Part shown: positions 1-9,671 of the stretch, one piece after another
Position numbering within the stretch: position 1 is the first letter of the stretch
How the letters are laid out: the number at the start of each line of letters is the position of its first letter
Source of the DNA: Chara braunii
Taxonomy: Eukaryota; Streptophyta; Charophyceae; Charales; Characeae
Reading direction: 5' to 3'
DNA length: 20,780 bases
NCBI GenBank assembly: GCA_003427395.1
Contig: BFEA01000311.1
Coordinates: 1,366,234 to 1,387,013, forward strand
The notes under the pieces: model-generated
What the model was told of the DNA's origin: nothing
Seen by the model: the letters and a program-made list of their open reading frames with translations, nothing else
Database searches by the model: none
Program-made: the position numbers and the translations under genes

Positions 1-585
1 TTGTTCCTCTCATATCCGAGTTGATGCCAAAACAAAAAAAACGTTGCCAAGTGTACGTACATGGGGAGTCTATACATACATGGACTGGTGGAAAATAGAC
101 GCTGGATACTGCGACATGCTTTGGATAAAGCTCTGACTGGCAAAGAGAAAGACAGAGAAATTCACTCTGCGCTGACAGATACATTGATTCTGCAAACTTT
201 TTCGTTTATCTAAATCATCTACTGAATTTGACTCTACGAACTTTTTTGTGCATCTAAATTTATCCAGCGGCTTCTCCTTCTCCTGCGTTCGACTCTGTGT
301 GCATCTGAATCTCTTCTCTATAAATATATACTTCTCTCCATAAATGATATCACACATCTTCTTTCCTTCCCCGCCCTGCCCTTCCCTTCTTTTCTCTCTT
401 CATGTGCCCTGCTCCACTCCCCGTTCCCTTCCTACGCCGCGGCGCCGCCGCGGCGGGTCCACTTGTATTTATAAAGTTTGCAAAAAATACAAAAAACACA
501 AGTTGACAAGGAAAAGGGTTTCCTCCATGTCATGTACATTTGGCTGTTTCACTCTCCTTTTCCTTGAGGAGAAAGCCGGGGGGTA
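1..585. other. Intergenic stretch without a supported gene
   Basis: No reading frame here resembles a known protein; the open frames are short and low in complexity. Two local features stand out. One is a GC-rich inverted repeat at 435-455, with 9-bp arms (CGCCGCGGC) around a 3-base loop. The other is a TATA-like TATTTATAAA at about 467-476, just downstream of it. Together they could be remains of a promoter, but no transcript or downstream gene can be assigned. Confidence 0.4.
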
Positions 586-589
586 AGTA

Positions 590-1340
590 TACCGTCCAAC
601 GGCCCACATAGCGTGAATTCTGCCACCCTGATCCACTCTTGCAGCCCAACCTGCATGAGCCAAAGTCTGCCACCCAGCCCATATAGCATCACCCACCTAC
701 CCTGCATTGTATGGTCTAGGCCGGATAGTACCATCCAATCCACATAAGATAATGTGCCCCATGGGCCCATGTACTGGCCCACAACCAGACCACCCAGTTG
801 ACCACCTAGTCCACATGGCAGCACACCACCCACGTGGTATCACTCAACCCAGACAATACCACACGACCCATATTGTACCACCACCTTTTTCTTTCTCTAA
901 GGCCATTTCAGCATCAGTGTCATCCGATTCACATAGTATGACGCACCCAACATGGTACCATTATGTCTCGATGGTTCCACCCAGCCTGCGTTGTATCACC
1001 CAGTCCACACAATACTGCCCAGCCCAACCCGCACACCCCTGGTTAATTCCGTTAACGAACGAGACCTCAGCGCTAAATAGCTACGCGGGGACCTTTCCTC
1101 GTGGCCAGCTTCTTATAGGGACTGTTGGACGACCTGCCAACGGTACTAGGCAATAACAGGTCTGTGATGCCCTTAGATGTTCACATTGCAGAGCCTAGCC
1201 CATGCAGCATCACCCACCTATCCCACGTTTGTACTGTCCAGACTGCAAAAGGTACCATCCACTCCGAACGCTATGACCCACCCCTTGTAGCGCTCCACAA
1301 CCAGACTGCCCAATCCACATGGTACCATCACCTAAACCAC
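590..1340. repeat. Degenerate ~20-bp tandem repeat, CCCA-rich
   Basis: The plus strand repeatedly returns to words such as CCCAGCCCACAT, ATGGTACCA, GTATCACCCA and CACATAGTATGACG, spaced at about 20 bases or multiples of it. Copies are strongly diverged and there is a partial interruption around 1040-1190. The reading frames through this region, e.g. 707-1156, show the same His/Pro/Thr-rich periodicity and are by-products of the repeat rather than genes. The consensus is roughly CCCA-N-CCCACAT-N-GTACCA. It resembles an old minisatellite or the internal repeat of a non-coding element. Confidence 0.55.
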
Positions 1341-1774
1341 AAAGTACTACCTGTCGGTGCTCTAGTGTGCCTTTTTTTTGGGGAATGTTTCTTGGAGCCA
1401 AGTCCATGTGTGTTTGCTTCCATTACAAAGCTTCTACATGCCTTGACCGAATCAAACAGTACTTCATGCAATCTACATAGAAAAACATCTGGTTGGTGGT
1501 GCCGCACTGAACCCGCCTGGAACTGCATTATACCCTCTATAGATAACACCGCCACCAACTTGCACAACGCCAAAAGTCATGCTGTGGAGAGAAAGTCTCC
1601 TGGTACATTTTTGTTGTGCTGCAAACCATAAGGAATGAAACAATCCCTGCAAGACTGAGCCGCTAGGCACAAGACAAATAAAATCACTGCTTCGCCCACG
1701 GGAATTTGTACAAGGCAGTAGTAATTCCAGCGGTGAGGAGAACCCATGGAGAATTGGTGCCCACTTCCTCCGCC
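1341..1774. other. Intergenic stretch, nothing recognised
   Basis: Mixed-composition sequence between the degenerate repeat and the AG microsatellite. Open frames exist on both strands but overlap each other and show no recognisable motifs. No gene, RNA or element end was supported. Confidence 0.35.

Positions 1775-1802
<28 letters not shown>
1775..1802. repeat. (AG)14 microsatellite
   Basis: Uninterrupted alternating A and G over about 28 bases. The Ser/Leu-rich minus-strand frames crossing it are low-complexity artefacts. Confidence 0.95.
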
Positions 1803-1805
<3 letters not shown>

Positions 1806-2313
1806 CAAGTGTTAGGTGTGGCCATTTGCCCGAACATTGGTCGTGACGCACTAAATAACTACTTGAAAATAACAAAGGGAGTCTACAAAAAATGATGTGC
1901 ATCACGTCCATTCATAAAGTCGGGACCCATTGGTTTAGGTTGATACTAAATAGGCTGGCGTGAAAACTCACGATCACTGATAACCAGGTTTCGACCACAC
2001 TTTTCAATCACATCACTTATCGCCTCTGTACCAATCGAAAACAATGGAAGGACGTATAATTTGAGACGTCGGTAGAAGGAGACTTACTATGAGTTTTATA
2101 CGTCGACTCATCATCGAGGTCTACTTTCATAAGCAAGTGTTGCACCTTATCTATATTGATAACAATGACTCATATAAAATGATGTCGATTGGAAAAGGAA
2201 ACATAGAACATGTCTTGCATATTGTTATAGCTTCGTTAGACCACCACTACCCTTGAGCATCTTTTTGCCAATCATATGAAGAAGAGTCAAAAACGAAATG
2301 ATTGGTGAAGCAA
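1803..2313. other. Intergenic stretch, nothing recognised
   Basis: AT-moderate sequence with frequent stops in all frames. No repeat, hairpin or coding signal was strong enough to report. Confidence 0.35.
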
Positions 2314-2429
2314 CCACTCAAAAAAACATATGGCGGAGATGCGTCCCTTGTGCAGTGACCAATAATTGAAGCCACTCGAAGAAACATTTGGTGGAGATGC
2401 GTCCCTCGTGCAATGACTAATAATTGAAG
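2314..2429 (+). repeat. 58-bp tandem duplication
   Basis: Two adjacent copies, 2314-2371 and 2372-2429. Both begin CCACTC and end AATAATTGAAG, and both contain GGAGATGCGTCCCT. They differ by scattered substitutions (e.g. GGCGGAG versus GGTGGAG), so the duplication is not recent. No coding function is apparent. Confidence 0.9.
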
Positions 2430-2950
2430 ATCAGTGATCAGTTCATGGCAACAACGCCAAGCAACCTATTAGATAAGATATGATGAAAAATTGTACCCTT
2501 TTTCCCCACAAAGATGCGAATGCAAATTTTCATATTTTTTTCTTAGTTCTTATGCCGCCACAACTACTTTCATCATTGTGTTATTCAGTAGTCTCTCAAA
2601 TTCATGTAATCTTCCTCCCTACATCCATCGAGGAACTTCAATCTCTCCCCCCACCCGCCATTGGACCCTCTAATAAAACTTCCCAAAGTTATTCCTTCTA
2701 AAGATTCATCCTTGGCATCCTTGAATCCTTGTGCTTGTCTACGTTCCATTGAACTGTAAATTTCAACACACTTGGTGAAATCCATAGTCATCATTTACTT
2801 CTTTCGCTTAATGATGACTGTCAGAAGTAAAATTTTATTCTAATACTTGTTATAGAGAGTCTCCAATAACGATTAAAAATGCAACCGACTCTGCTGAACC
2901 TAGAAGTTTGTTTAAAGGTAACCACATAATTCAAACACGACACGCATTTT
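2430..2950. other. Stretch with short unassigned open frames
   Basis: The minus strand is open at 2585-2794 (69 codons beginning MMTMDFTKC) and reads as a charged, non-repetitive peptide. It has no recognised family. It lies downstream of the minus-strand secreted-type frame at 2953-3243 and could in principle be a further exon, but a simple splice joining the two in frame was not found: the acceptor candidates tried lead quickly to stops. Otherwise nothing was recognised. Confidence 0.3.
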
Positions 2951-2952
2951 AC

Positions 2953-3243
2953 TTACTTCTTGAAATGAAAACCATTGGACAATATATATAGGACTATCAC
3001 ATTCTTTGGCAAGACTTTCCAATCTTTTCTAGTTTGCTTGGATGGCACTACAACGGCTCTGTCGACCTTCTCATTATCATTACTGAGGGAGGCTGATCCC
3101 GTGATTGCATATTCGCCGGCGCCGAAGGTGCCCTTGTCGGTGGTGAATGCTCGTGTAGTGTATTCTTTGTGCCTGCCGAAGGCACTACCAATGAAGATAA
3201 CAAATGAAGTAAAAACAATTAAATAAAAGTGATAAAAAGTCAA
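2953..3243 (-). CDS. Unrecognised small ORF with signal-peptide-like start
   Basis: A 96-codon frame whose product was not recognised. Residues 1-23 form a hydrophobic stretch (FYLIVFTSFVIFIGSAFG) ending in a plausible signal-peptidase site, followed by a hydrophilic, non-repetitive region containing GAGEYAITGSAS. This organisation is what a small secreted protein would show. Near its end the minus strand reads AAGTAAGT at about 2958-2951, a good 5' splice donor, so the open frame could be a first exon rather than a whole gene. No confirming downstream exon or promoter was found. Chance open frames of this length are common, so the call is speculative. Confidence 0.2.
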   Translation of the reverse strand: MTFYHFYLIVFTSFVIFIGSAFGRHKEYTTRAFTTDKGTFGAGEYAITGSASLSNDNEKVDRAVVVPSKQTRKDWKVLPKNVIVLYILSNGFHFKK

Positions 3244-3591
3244 ACTAAGTTCACAAATTTTGACAAAACGAACTAAATAAAACAGTAGTAGCTAAAAAAA
3301 CACCACAAATGCTATGAAAAAGTCTCGCATTATGGTGTAAGATCCCGAACCTTTATGGTTTTGTCTTTTTTTTTTTTGAACTCACAACGAAGTTGCCCCT
3401 CTTATGATTCGCAAATGGATTGCTTTATTTTTCTCTGTCTTTTTAAGTTTTAATGTTTAACTTCCCATGGAAGAATATTCTACGTCATAGCTTACAACTA
3501 ACTCAACTTCCGCTTCCCAGAAATAAAAAACAACACAATTAGTTTCCACCAAACAAGAAATAAAAAACAGAATCAGTAAAGGAAAAAATGG
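3244..3591. other. AT-rich spacer
   Basis: AT-rich sequence with stops in all frames and a poly-T tract near 3366. No gene or element was recognised. Confidence 0.35.
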
Positions 3592-3659
3592 AATACCAAA
3601 CCATGTTTGTTTTTTTGCTATGCCGAAATACCAAACATGTTTGCTTTTTTGCTATGACG
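3592..3659 (+). repeat. 34-bp tandem duplication
   Basis: Two adjacent 34-base copies, 3592-3625 and 3626-3659. Both contain ATACCAAAC, CATGTTTG, a T run and TTTGCTATG, and they differ at a few positions. It sits just upstream of the foldback element that begins at 3683. Confidence 0.85.
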
Positions 3660-3682
3660 ATTTTTATGAAATTACAAAATAG

Positions 3683-3962
3683 CTAGGCTACCACAGTGGC
3701 CCGGGACCACTTGCCCAGCCGGGCCAAAAAAAATAAATTTTATAATGTATTTCAATGTCACCCTAAGGCAAACATTGTTCATTTGTTTTAACTATGCTAT
3801 GCAGAAAAATAAATTGAACAACGTTTGCCTCAAGGTCACATCAAAATTCTTCACCAAGTTTAGAATAAAAAATAAAGTTTAAAAATAATGGTTTTATTTT
3901 TATTTCGTTTATTTTTTGTGGCCCGCCCAGGCAAGTGACCCCAGGCCACTTCGGTAGCCTAG
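3683..3962. mobile_element. Foldback/MITE-like element with 43-bp terminal inverted repeats
   Basis: The left arm 3683-3725 begins CTAGGCTACC and ends CCGGGCC. The right arm 3920-3962 is its reverse complement at about 85% identity. Inside, a second inverted pair is visible: TGTCACCCTAAGGCAAAC near 3758 against a copy containing GTTTGCCTCAAGGTCACA near 3824. The 280-bp whole can therefore fold on itself almost end to end. There is no coding capacity. This is typical of a non-autonomous DNA element mobilised in trans. The superfamily was not assigned because a clear target-site duplication was not seen. Confidence 0.75.
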
Positions 3963-3986
3963 TTTTTTTTTTTTTTTTTTTTTTTT
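3963..3986. repeat. Poly-T tract (24 T)
   Basis: Homopolymer run between the two foldback elements. Its last four bases overlap the start of the second element's inverted repeat. Confidence 0.9.
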
Positions 3987-4071
3987 GCTAGGACTTTTTG
4001 TGGTCCTTGTACGACAGGGCCGCCCGGGAAAACAAGGTCACCCGGGCGGCGCGATTGGTAGCCTAGCAAAA
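3983..4071. mobile_element. Second short foldback sharing ends with the 3683-3962 element
   Basis: TTTTGCTAGG at 3983-3992 is perfectly inverted as CCTAGCAAAA at 4062-4071. An inner CGCCCGGG / CCCGGGCG pair lies at 4021-4048. The right end GGTAGCCTAG is identical to the right end of the preceding element, so this is likely a shorter relative or a nested remnant of the same family. Confidence 0.6.
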
Positions 4072-5054
4072 CAGTAAGTAATAATTAAATTCAATGAGAG
4101 GGCAATCCGCAGAAAACCAACATATGTTTGTGTAAGATCCTCAAAGACTTTACGTGGAGCTACTAGCCTATTACTAATTAATAATATAAAAGAAACACCA
4201 ATGACTACAAGCACATTCATTCGTCCCTTTCGTTTTTGACAAACAAAAAAACTTACTTAAAAACAAAAAATAATTTTTTTCGAAGGCTTAAAAAAAAGCA
4301 TACAAAGCCGATGAATTTTCAAAAAAACTTCACAAAGGTTTTACATAAACAGATATAGCGAGACAAACTTAATAGATACCGATCACGATAAAGCCAACTC
4401 CTTGGGATATGTATCACAACATGTTATGCGTAGGCAACAAAGCAACATGAATGTTGTAGCCCATACTACTCACCGAGCCAACCTCCAATTACTTTCTTGC
4501 TTCCTATCGCATAATGAAATGAAAAGTTGCACACCACTTTTAAGGTTAGAAAACTATTGAATTTATCTTAAAAAGTGTTCAGTGGATTTGATACGCCTAG
4601 CCCACCGCGCATCGATATTTTCCATATAATTGCGGTCACATCAATTTTTCTCTTTTTTTTTTAAATAATGCAATAGCCACATAACATGCAATAAATCGAT
4701 CATATAATTTGAAACCCCTTCCTAATCAGAAATATAATTTTCAATTTTCTAACATAAAATTTCTACATATATAGATATGTATATTTAATGTAGGGTTATC
4801 AAATTACTTTTAAATTTTGTAGGATGATTTCAATATTCATTCGCTTCTGAAAATTTTGCAATAAATACGACATGTAAGTAAAATATCAGCCAATTCAAAA
4901 CTTCATGTTCATCACATATATAAGGGAATAACATTATTTTACAGAACGTTCTTTGTGGGCTGTTCTCTTGCATGCTTTCAAGGTTCTTATATACTGTGCA
5001 TGATTTTAATTTTGTTAGGGCACATTCTGTTTTTATGAGAAATGTGATTAATTG
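4072..5054. other. AT-rich intergenic stretch
   Basis: Roughly 1 kb of AT-rich DNA. The minus-strand open frame 4038-4220 starts with a hydrophobic run (MNVLVVIGVSFILL) but overlaps the foldback end and has no family resemblance. The open frame at 4830-5075 is also unsupported. No gene, RNA or repeat is claimed. Confidence 0.35.
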
Positions 5055-5162
5055 ATTGCCTGATTGATTGATCACTAATTTTGTTAGCGCACTAGAAGTC
5101 GTTCTTTTTTACTTTGGATCACCAACTATTTAATTCATTGCCTGATTGATTGATCACTAATT
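5055..5162 (+). repeat. 26-bp direct repeat, 82 bases apart
   Basis: ATTGCCTGATTGATTGATCA followed by CTAATT occurs at 5055-5080 and again, identical, at 5137-5162. The spacer contains no gene. It could be a local duplication or the flanks of a small insertion. Confidence 0.85.
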
Positions 5163-5218
5163 GACTATTGGATAGAACGAAAAAAAAAACAAAGCACGTT
5201 AGTGTGTGTGTGAGAGAC

Positions 5219-5271
5219 TCTCTCTCTCTCTCTCTCTGTCTCTCGGTGTCTTTCTCTCTTTCTCTCTCTTT
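5219..5271. repeat. CT-rich microsatellite
   Basis: A nearly pure CT dinucleotide run (5219-5236) continues as imperfect CT/TTTCTC sequence to about 5271. It is preceded by a short GT run at about 5202-5211. Confidence 0.9.
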
Positions 5272-5392
5272 TCCACTTTACCACACAAACACACAAGAAT
5301 TTAAAAGGTTAAGTGGGAAAAAATGAAAAAGGGAAAAGGAAAAAAAAAAAAGTGAGAGGTCGAGCACATTTTTGACATTGCCATTTTTGGGA

Positions 5393-5413
5393 TTTTTTTT
5401 TTTTTTTTTTTTT
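5393..5413. repeat. Poly-T tract (21 T)
   Basis: Homopolymer immediately upstream of a hairpin-rich segment (5489-5590). It may be the tail of a minus-strand retroposed sequence, but no matching body was identified. Confidence 0.9.
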
Positions 5414-5488
5414 ATTAGCCAAATGCCCTGAAACTTTATAGGCATGTGCTCTACATGCTACAAAACACGTAAAAAAATCTCCAAATAG

Positions 5489-5554
5489 AAATCATTTTGT
5501 TTATGCCCCGAAATGATTTTTGGTGGGGGCCAAACTTTAGGAAGTTTGGCCCCC
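5489..5554. repeat. Pair of adjacent hairpins
   Basis: The first is AAATCATTT (5489-5497) paired with AAATGATTT (5511-5519). The second is a perfect 13-bp stem, GGGGGCCAAACTT (5525-5537) and its complement (5542-5554), around a 4-base loop TAGG. It is followed by a smaller CCCGAA/TTCGGG stem near 5575. There is no downstream U-run or upstream gene to suggest a terminator. The arrangement is better explained as a small foldback element remnant. Confidence 0.7.
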
Positions 5555-5992
5555 TAACGTTCCCCCGGAACCCCCGAACTTTCGGGTGGATAACCCTGGG
5601 CTCACTGTGTGTTTGACTCCCTTCTGCCTTAGTCTTTCCTCTCATTTTCCACCTACCCTATATAACTTCTATTTGGTTAATTATGTTGAAAGGGATGCTA
5701 GATCACTACTTACAAATGAATTAATACCCCCTATGGTTGAGTGAACTTGGATGCTTCTCGAAGTTTTCACTCCAAACTTTTCCACCTTTTTTTTGCACCA
5801 CTTTTTTTTTTTTTTTTTTTTCCCTTTCCAAAGGCTAATTCTTTAACTCAACTGATTCAATTACCTGTCGAATCTGGACAAAACAACCTTTGAGGCTTTT
5901 TTTATGGTCATTAGAGTATAATGGGGAACCCCGTAGCAGCCACATCCCTCAAGCCTCCAACGAGCGGGAGCTGCACCCACCCATAGTTGCGA
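5555..5992. other. Intergenic stretch with a poly-T tract
   Basis: Nothing recognised apart from a 20-base poly-T run at about 5802-5821. Confidence 0.35.
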
Positions 5993-6010
5993 CACCTGCT
6001 ACAGCAGGTG
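5993..6010. repeat. Short perfect hairpin
   Basis: CACCTGCT and AGCAGGTG form an 8-bp stem around a 2-base loop. It lies in a locally GC-richer block (about 5925-6170) whose reading frames have no recognised family. Confidence 0.6.
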
Positions 6011-7036
6011 GGCGATACCAGCCAGGGGTCAGCTAGTAGCATCAATTTCGAGCTTCTTCGATTGGCCACTCGTTGTGCCTCCACGCTGCTCCCCCTATGA
6101 GCATCACAATCTTTGCTCAATGCCACTAGACGAACCATGGGTCTATCTCTAGGTGGCGGGCGCCAAGCTTGCACTACTCTTTTTGATTCGTTGGTTAACC
6201 ATTTTTTATTGTTTTGTACCGAAGGAAAATTGTTGTGGGGCCTTGTGGTTATACCTCGACTCTCTCATTCCTTTTTCACTATATGATAACACAGCGCTTC
6301 AAGAAATCACCACGAGTAACTTCAAATTCAAAAAAGGCATGACAAGTTGATAGGTCAAACTGAAAGGTTCGAGGATTGACACATTAGGCAATTGACTACA
6401 AACACAATCGGATAACGTGTATTTTTGACTCGAGATCTCAATAGAGCAAGGTATTCCTTAAAGCCCATTATTTGGGTTTGAAGTCGAGAGACTTGCTTGT
6501 GGAGTCTCATTTAGTGTGTATATGCCACTCTGAACTTGTACTAATCTGGCCGGCCTACAACCCAACCCTTTCTGATGCATTCCGACAACAGTCTCACTTA
6601 GTTATACTACCAACCTCTTATATGAAACAATCATACCAATACATTTGTGTCATATAAGTGAGCTGGTTGAGAAAACCGATGAAGTGATTGTGGAACTATT
6701 GCTTTGAACTAAGAAGACAAACCATTGCCTATAATATCATGATAAACTACTGATACTTCATGCGATCGTACCGTGTTTGGTTTGTCAACAATTGAGATTA
6801 ACAACTCATTCACTCAGTCCTTGTGATGCATGGGATTGTGGAATGACGTTTTTTTTTTTTTATGATTTCAATTAAGTGTTAACAACGAGTCAAAGGATTG
6901 AGAACTAATTTATGTTTTTGTTGTTTACCTTGGTGATTGTTAAACGATAATCCCTATATCTTATAAGTTAAAAGTTCTCAAATCGTTTGTGCAAGTTTGA
7001 ATTACAGTTTCGTTTTGCAATTTCGAGTTAATTCCA
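6011..7036. other. Intergenic stretch, nothing recognised
   Basis: About 1 kb without coding, RNA or element signatures. Short open frames (6153-6350, 6472-6657) are isolated and unremarkable. A T run lies near 6850. Confidence 0.35.
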
Positions 7037-7095
7037 GCGAGAGAGTGAGCAAAAGAGAGAAAGATAGAGAGGAAGAGAGAGAGAAAGAGAGAAAA

Positions 7096-7177
<82 letters not shown>

Positions 7178-7190
7178 GAAGGGACAGGGA
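7037..7190. repeat. Long AG microsatellite
   Basis: Purine-rich GA sequence with a perfect alternating core of about 61 bases at 7102-7162. Frames through it give Arg-Glu or Leu-Ser dipeptide repeats and are not genes. It lies about 315 bases upstream of the first Helitron exon-like sequence. Confidence 0.95.
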
Positions 7191-7455
7191 ACGAAGGAAC
7201 TTGGAAAATGAAAGTATCAAATATTTTCAAAACCTTTTAACATATGTTTGACCGCTGCATGCATTCCGATAGTAGGTAGTTGAAGTTATTTTTCGTCTTA
7301 GTACAAAAAATGAAAATCCAATAAATTAAAAATTTCTTTCTCTCGGTCATCCCTCGGTTCTTTTCCTCACCCCAAATATATATTGCCCCGATGATTTCCT
7401 ACATTGAACAGAAAAAAAAAAGAAAAAGATCTCTCTTACCTCCGATCCTCACTTC

Positions 7456-7504
7456 ACTTTTTTTTGTATCCTTTCTTTTCTTCTGCCCTTTCTGTTTTCC
7501 ACAG
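7456..7504 (+). other. Candidate 3' splice site before Helitron coding sequence
   Basis: A long pyrimidine tract (T- and C-rich from about 7456) ends in TTTTCCACAG, directly before the position from which a Helitron-like frame can be read. The frame upstream of it has no ATG in register and contains a stop at 7405-7407. An intron ending at 7504 would explain why the coding sequence appears to start without a methionine. The upstream exon was not found, so this is inference. Confidence 0.35.
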
Positions 7505-7686
7505 CCGAATCATCCCGTGGTGCTACTCAAAGGACGAGAGCAGCACATGCAGAACGACAACTCCATTACAGAGAAGCACATATTCAACATATTTCAGCGC
7601 GAAGCAACAACAGACGACTACACACCACAACGCTTACCGGCGCACACACTTTGGTCGACACTGTCAACCTTGGGAACAGAACACCA

Positions 7687-8163
7687 TGTGGAAATTGTGC
7701 CGCAGAAAAATGGTTTCACGAATGTACATGGATCACGCTCTGTTGTCAATGAGGCAACGTGCGGCCGATGCTTTGGCACTACCCCCCTCCTAACACAGCT
7801 CCTGGTCAAATCCTTCACTTATGGGAAGCGGACACTCCGCAGGGCAGATTGTTGCGATCGCGGGCACGACAATTCAACAATGCACTTGCACTCGTATCCC
7901 AGATTGTTCGAGAACCGCAAGCACTCCAAGGAGCTTGGCCGGGCATGGTTCGAATCGCCGGTCCTTTACGCCATGCTCTGGGACCTCTTCTCCCAGATCA
8001 TGGTCGCCAACCTGCCTTCGCACAACTCTATGTATATGACCCGCAGGATGATCGTGACGCAACAATTGTGCGTCTCAATCGGTTCGACTTGCCGCTCGAT
8101 ATGCCACTCGCCACTGTCCAACAAATCAAACAACTTTTACGTAAACTCCATCATTTCCTTTAG
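7687..8163 (+). other. Helitron N-terminal zinc-finger and Helitron-like N-domain
   Basis: Read in frame 1. Cysteines at 7687, 7696 and 7723 and the pair at 7741/7744 form the CxxC...C...CC pattern (PCGNCAAEKWFHEC, LCC) seen at the start of plant Helitron proteins. An in-frame TGA at 7750 follows directly. Downstream the frame gives RARQFNNALALVS, VRIAGPLRHALGPLLP and FAQLYVYDP, the conserved segment that precedes the Rep nuclease. The frame ends at a TAG at 8161-8163, where the homology moves to frame 0. Confidence 0.85.
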
Positions 8164-8921
8164 TCTGTAACACTTGGGTCCATGATTTCGTTACTGTTTC
8201 CAAACTCCCTGACGATATGATACACGATTGCCACATTGTAATCAACCCCGATGCTCGACCTGTAGATGGACACGATCGAAGATATAATAGATCTGAAGGG
8301 CTTAAAGAAATTTGTCTCCTCATGCACGATCAACCTGTTCATCGTGAAATAATCATACATCGACGCAATGGTGGCGTATTACCCATCGCTGAGAAAAATC
8401 GTGCTTTCGGCCCATGGCATTACGTCCTCCTTTTCTCTTCTGGAGAAAATGGTTGGACATCTGAAACAGATGACGAAAATGATTTTGATGCTGCTCGGAT
8501 CACTGCTCGTGAGTTCTACGCTTTCCACCTTAACACACGTGCCAACGAACGATGAACATTATTCTACACGTCCCGACTTTTCCAAGAATATGTTTGCATG
8601 ACATTTGCGAAAATAAAAAATGGACGTCTTTTATACAATAGATTACATCAAACCGAGATTCGTGCCGACCTTTACCAAAACCTCCACGATCACTTGATGC
8701 AATACGACAACGTCGACGACATTGGACAACGTGTTATTTTGCCCGCGAGTTTTACAGGTGGCCTGCGAGATATGCACCGCCGGTATCAAGATTCAATGAC
8801 GACTGTCCAAGATTATGGACCGCCATACCTTTAAATTACAATCACACTGGCATGCAACTCACACTGACCCGAAATTTAAAATGAACTTCTTGGCAACCAA
8901 CAACCCTCTGACAGACCAGAT

Positions 8922-9671
8922 TTGCTAGCGCGTGTGTTCAAAGGATATTTGCAACAACTTATTCATGACATTCACTTCTCGCATATATTTGGACCTATCG
9001 TCGCTTACATATATCGTCAAATAGAATTTCAAAAACGAGGACTGCCACATGCTCATTTATTGGTCACATTCACAAACGACCATAAAATATCAACACCGGA
9101 ACAAATTGACTTTATTGTTCATGCTGAGATTCCCGCAAACCCTACACTGCGTGAACTCGTGCTCATGCATATGGTTCACATCCCATGCGGAGTCTGCAAC
9201 CCGCAAGCTTCTTGCATGCATAATGACTGTTGTTCACATTACTTCCCCAAAGATTTTTCTGACTGCACGACATGCGAGGGCGGCGCAATGGTTCTCCGAG
9301 AGAACAACCAAATTGATAACTCTTGGATTGTTCCATACAGCCCGTTCCTTCTTTTACATTATCGCTGTCATTTAAATGTCGAAATTTGCACATCTAGTGC
9401 AGCGTACAAATATATGTTTAAATTTATCACGAAAGACCCTGATCGGACCATGGTTGGTGAAATGACAACCACAAATGATGAAATTCAAACATTCCAAGAT
9501 ATGCGTACAATTGGCGCAGCTGAAGCATGTTGGCGAATATTCGAATTCGCTCTTTCTGAACGGTACCCTGTTGTTTCGACACTACCTATCCATGTAAAAA
9601 ACCGACAACAAATATACTTTCATCGTGTACAAGCTGCACGCATTGCACAAGGGCCACCACCGGAAACATAA
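8922..9671 (+). other. Helitron Rep (HUH nuclease) domain
   Basis: The HUH metal-binding motif is intact as GLPHAHLLVTF, with histidines at 9048-9050 and 9054-9056, preceded by EFQKR as in other Helitrons. A Cys/His-rich segment (PCGVCNPQASCMHNDCCSHYFPK) follows at about 9186-9253. The catalytic tyrosine motif reads YKYMFKFITKDPDR at 9405-9446. The first tyrosine of the usual KYxxKY pattern is at 9411-9413, but the second position, 9423-9425, is TTT (Phe). Upstream the same frame runs back through 8553-8834 (LFQEYVCMTFAKI, GQRVILPASFTGG), interrupted by stops at 8832, 8865 and 8877. Confidence 0.88.

Noticed and set aside
707-1156. 149-codon His/Pro/Thr-rich open frame
   Set aside because: Its residue pattern follows the degenerate ~20-bp repeat; it overlaps equally open frames on the other strand and has no motif.
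5525-5554. Rho-independent terminator
   Set aside because: The stem is strong but there is no T-run after it and no upstream gene; the context is a plant nuclear genome.
6961-7251. Open frames through the AG microsatellite
   Set aside because: They encode only Arg-Glu or Ser-Leu dipeptide repeats and exist on both strands because the repeat lacks stops.
7940-7960. GGTTCGAATCGCC resembling a tRNA T-arm
   Set aside because: It lies inside the Helitron coding homology, with no acceptor, D-arm or anticodon stem at suitable distance.
7391-8170. 259-codon plus-strand open frame starting MISYIEQKKK
   Set aside because: It is the longest open frame in the window, but Helitron homology (zinc finger, RARQFNNALALVS, FAQLYVYDP) lies in a different frame over the same bases. 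This frame has no recognisable motif.
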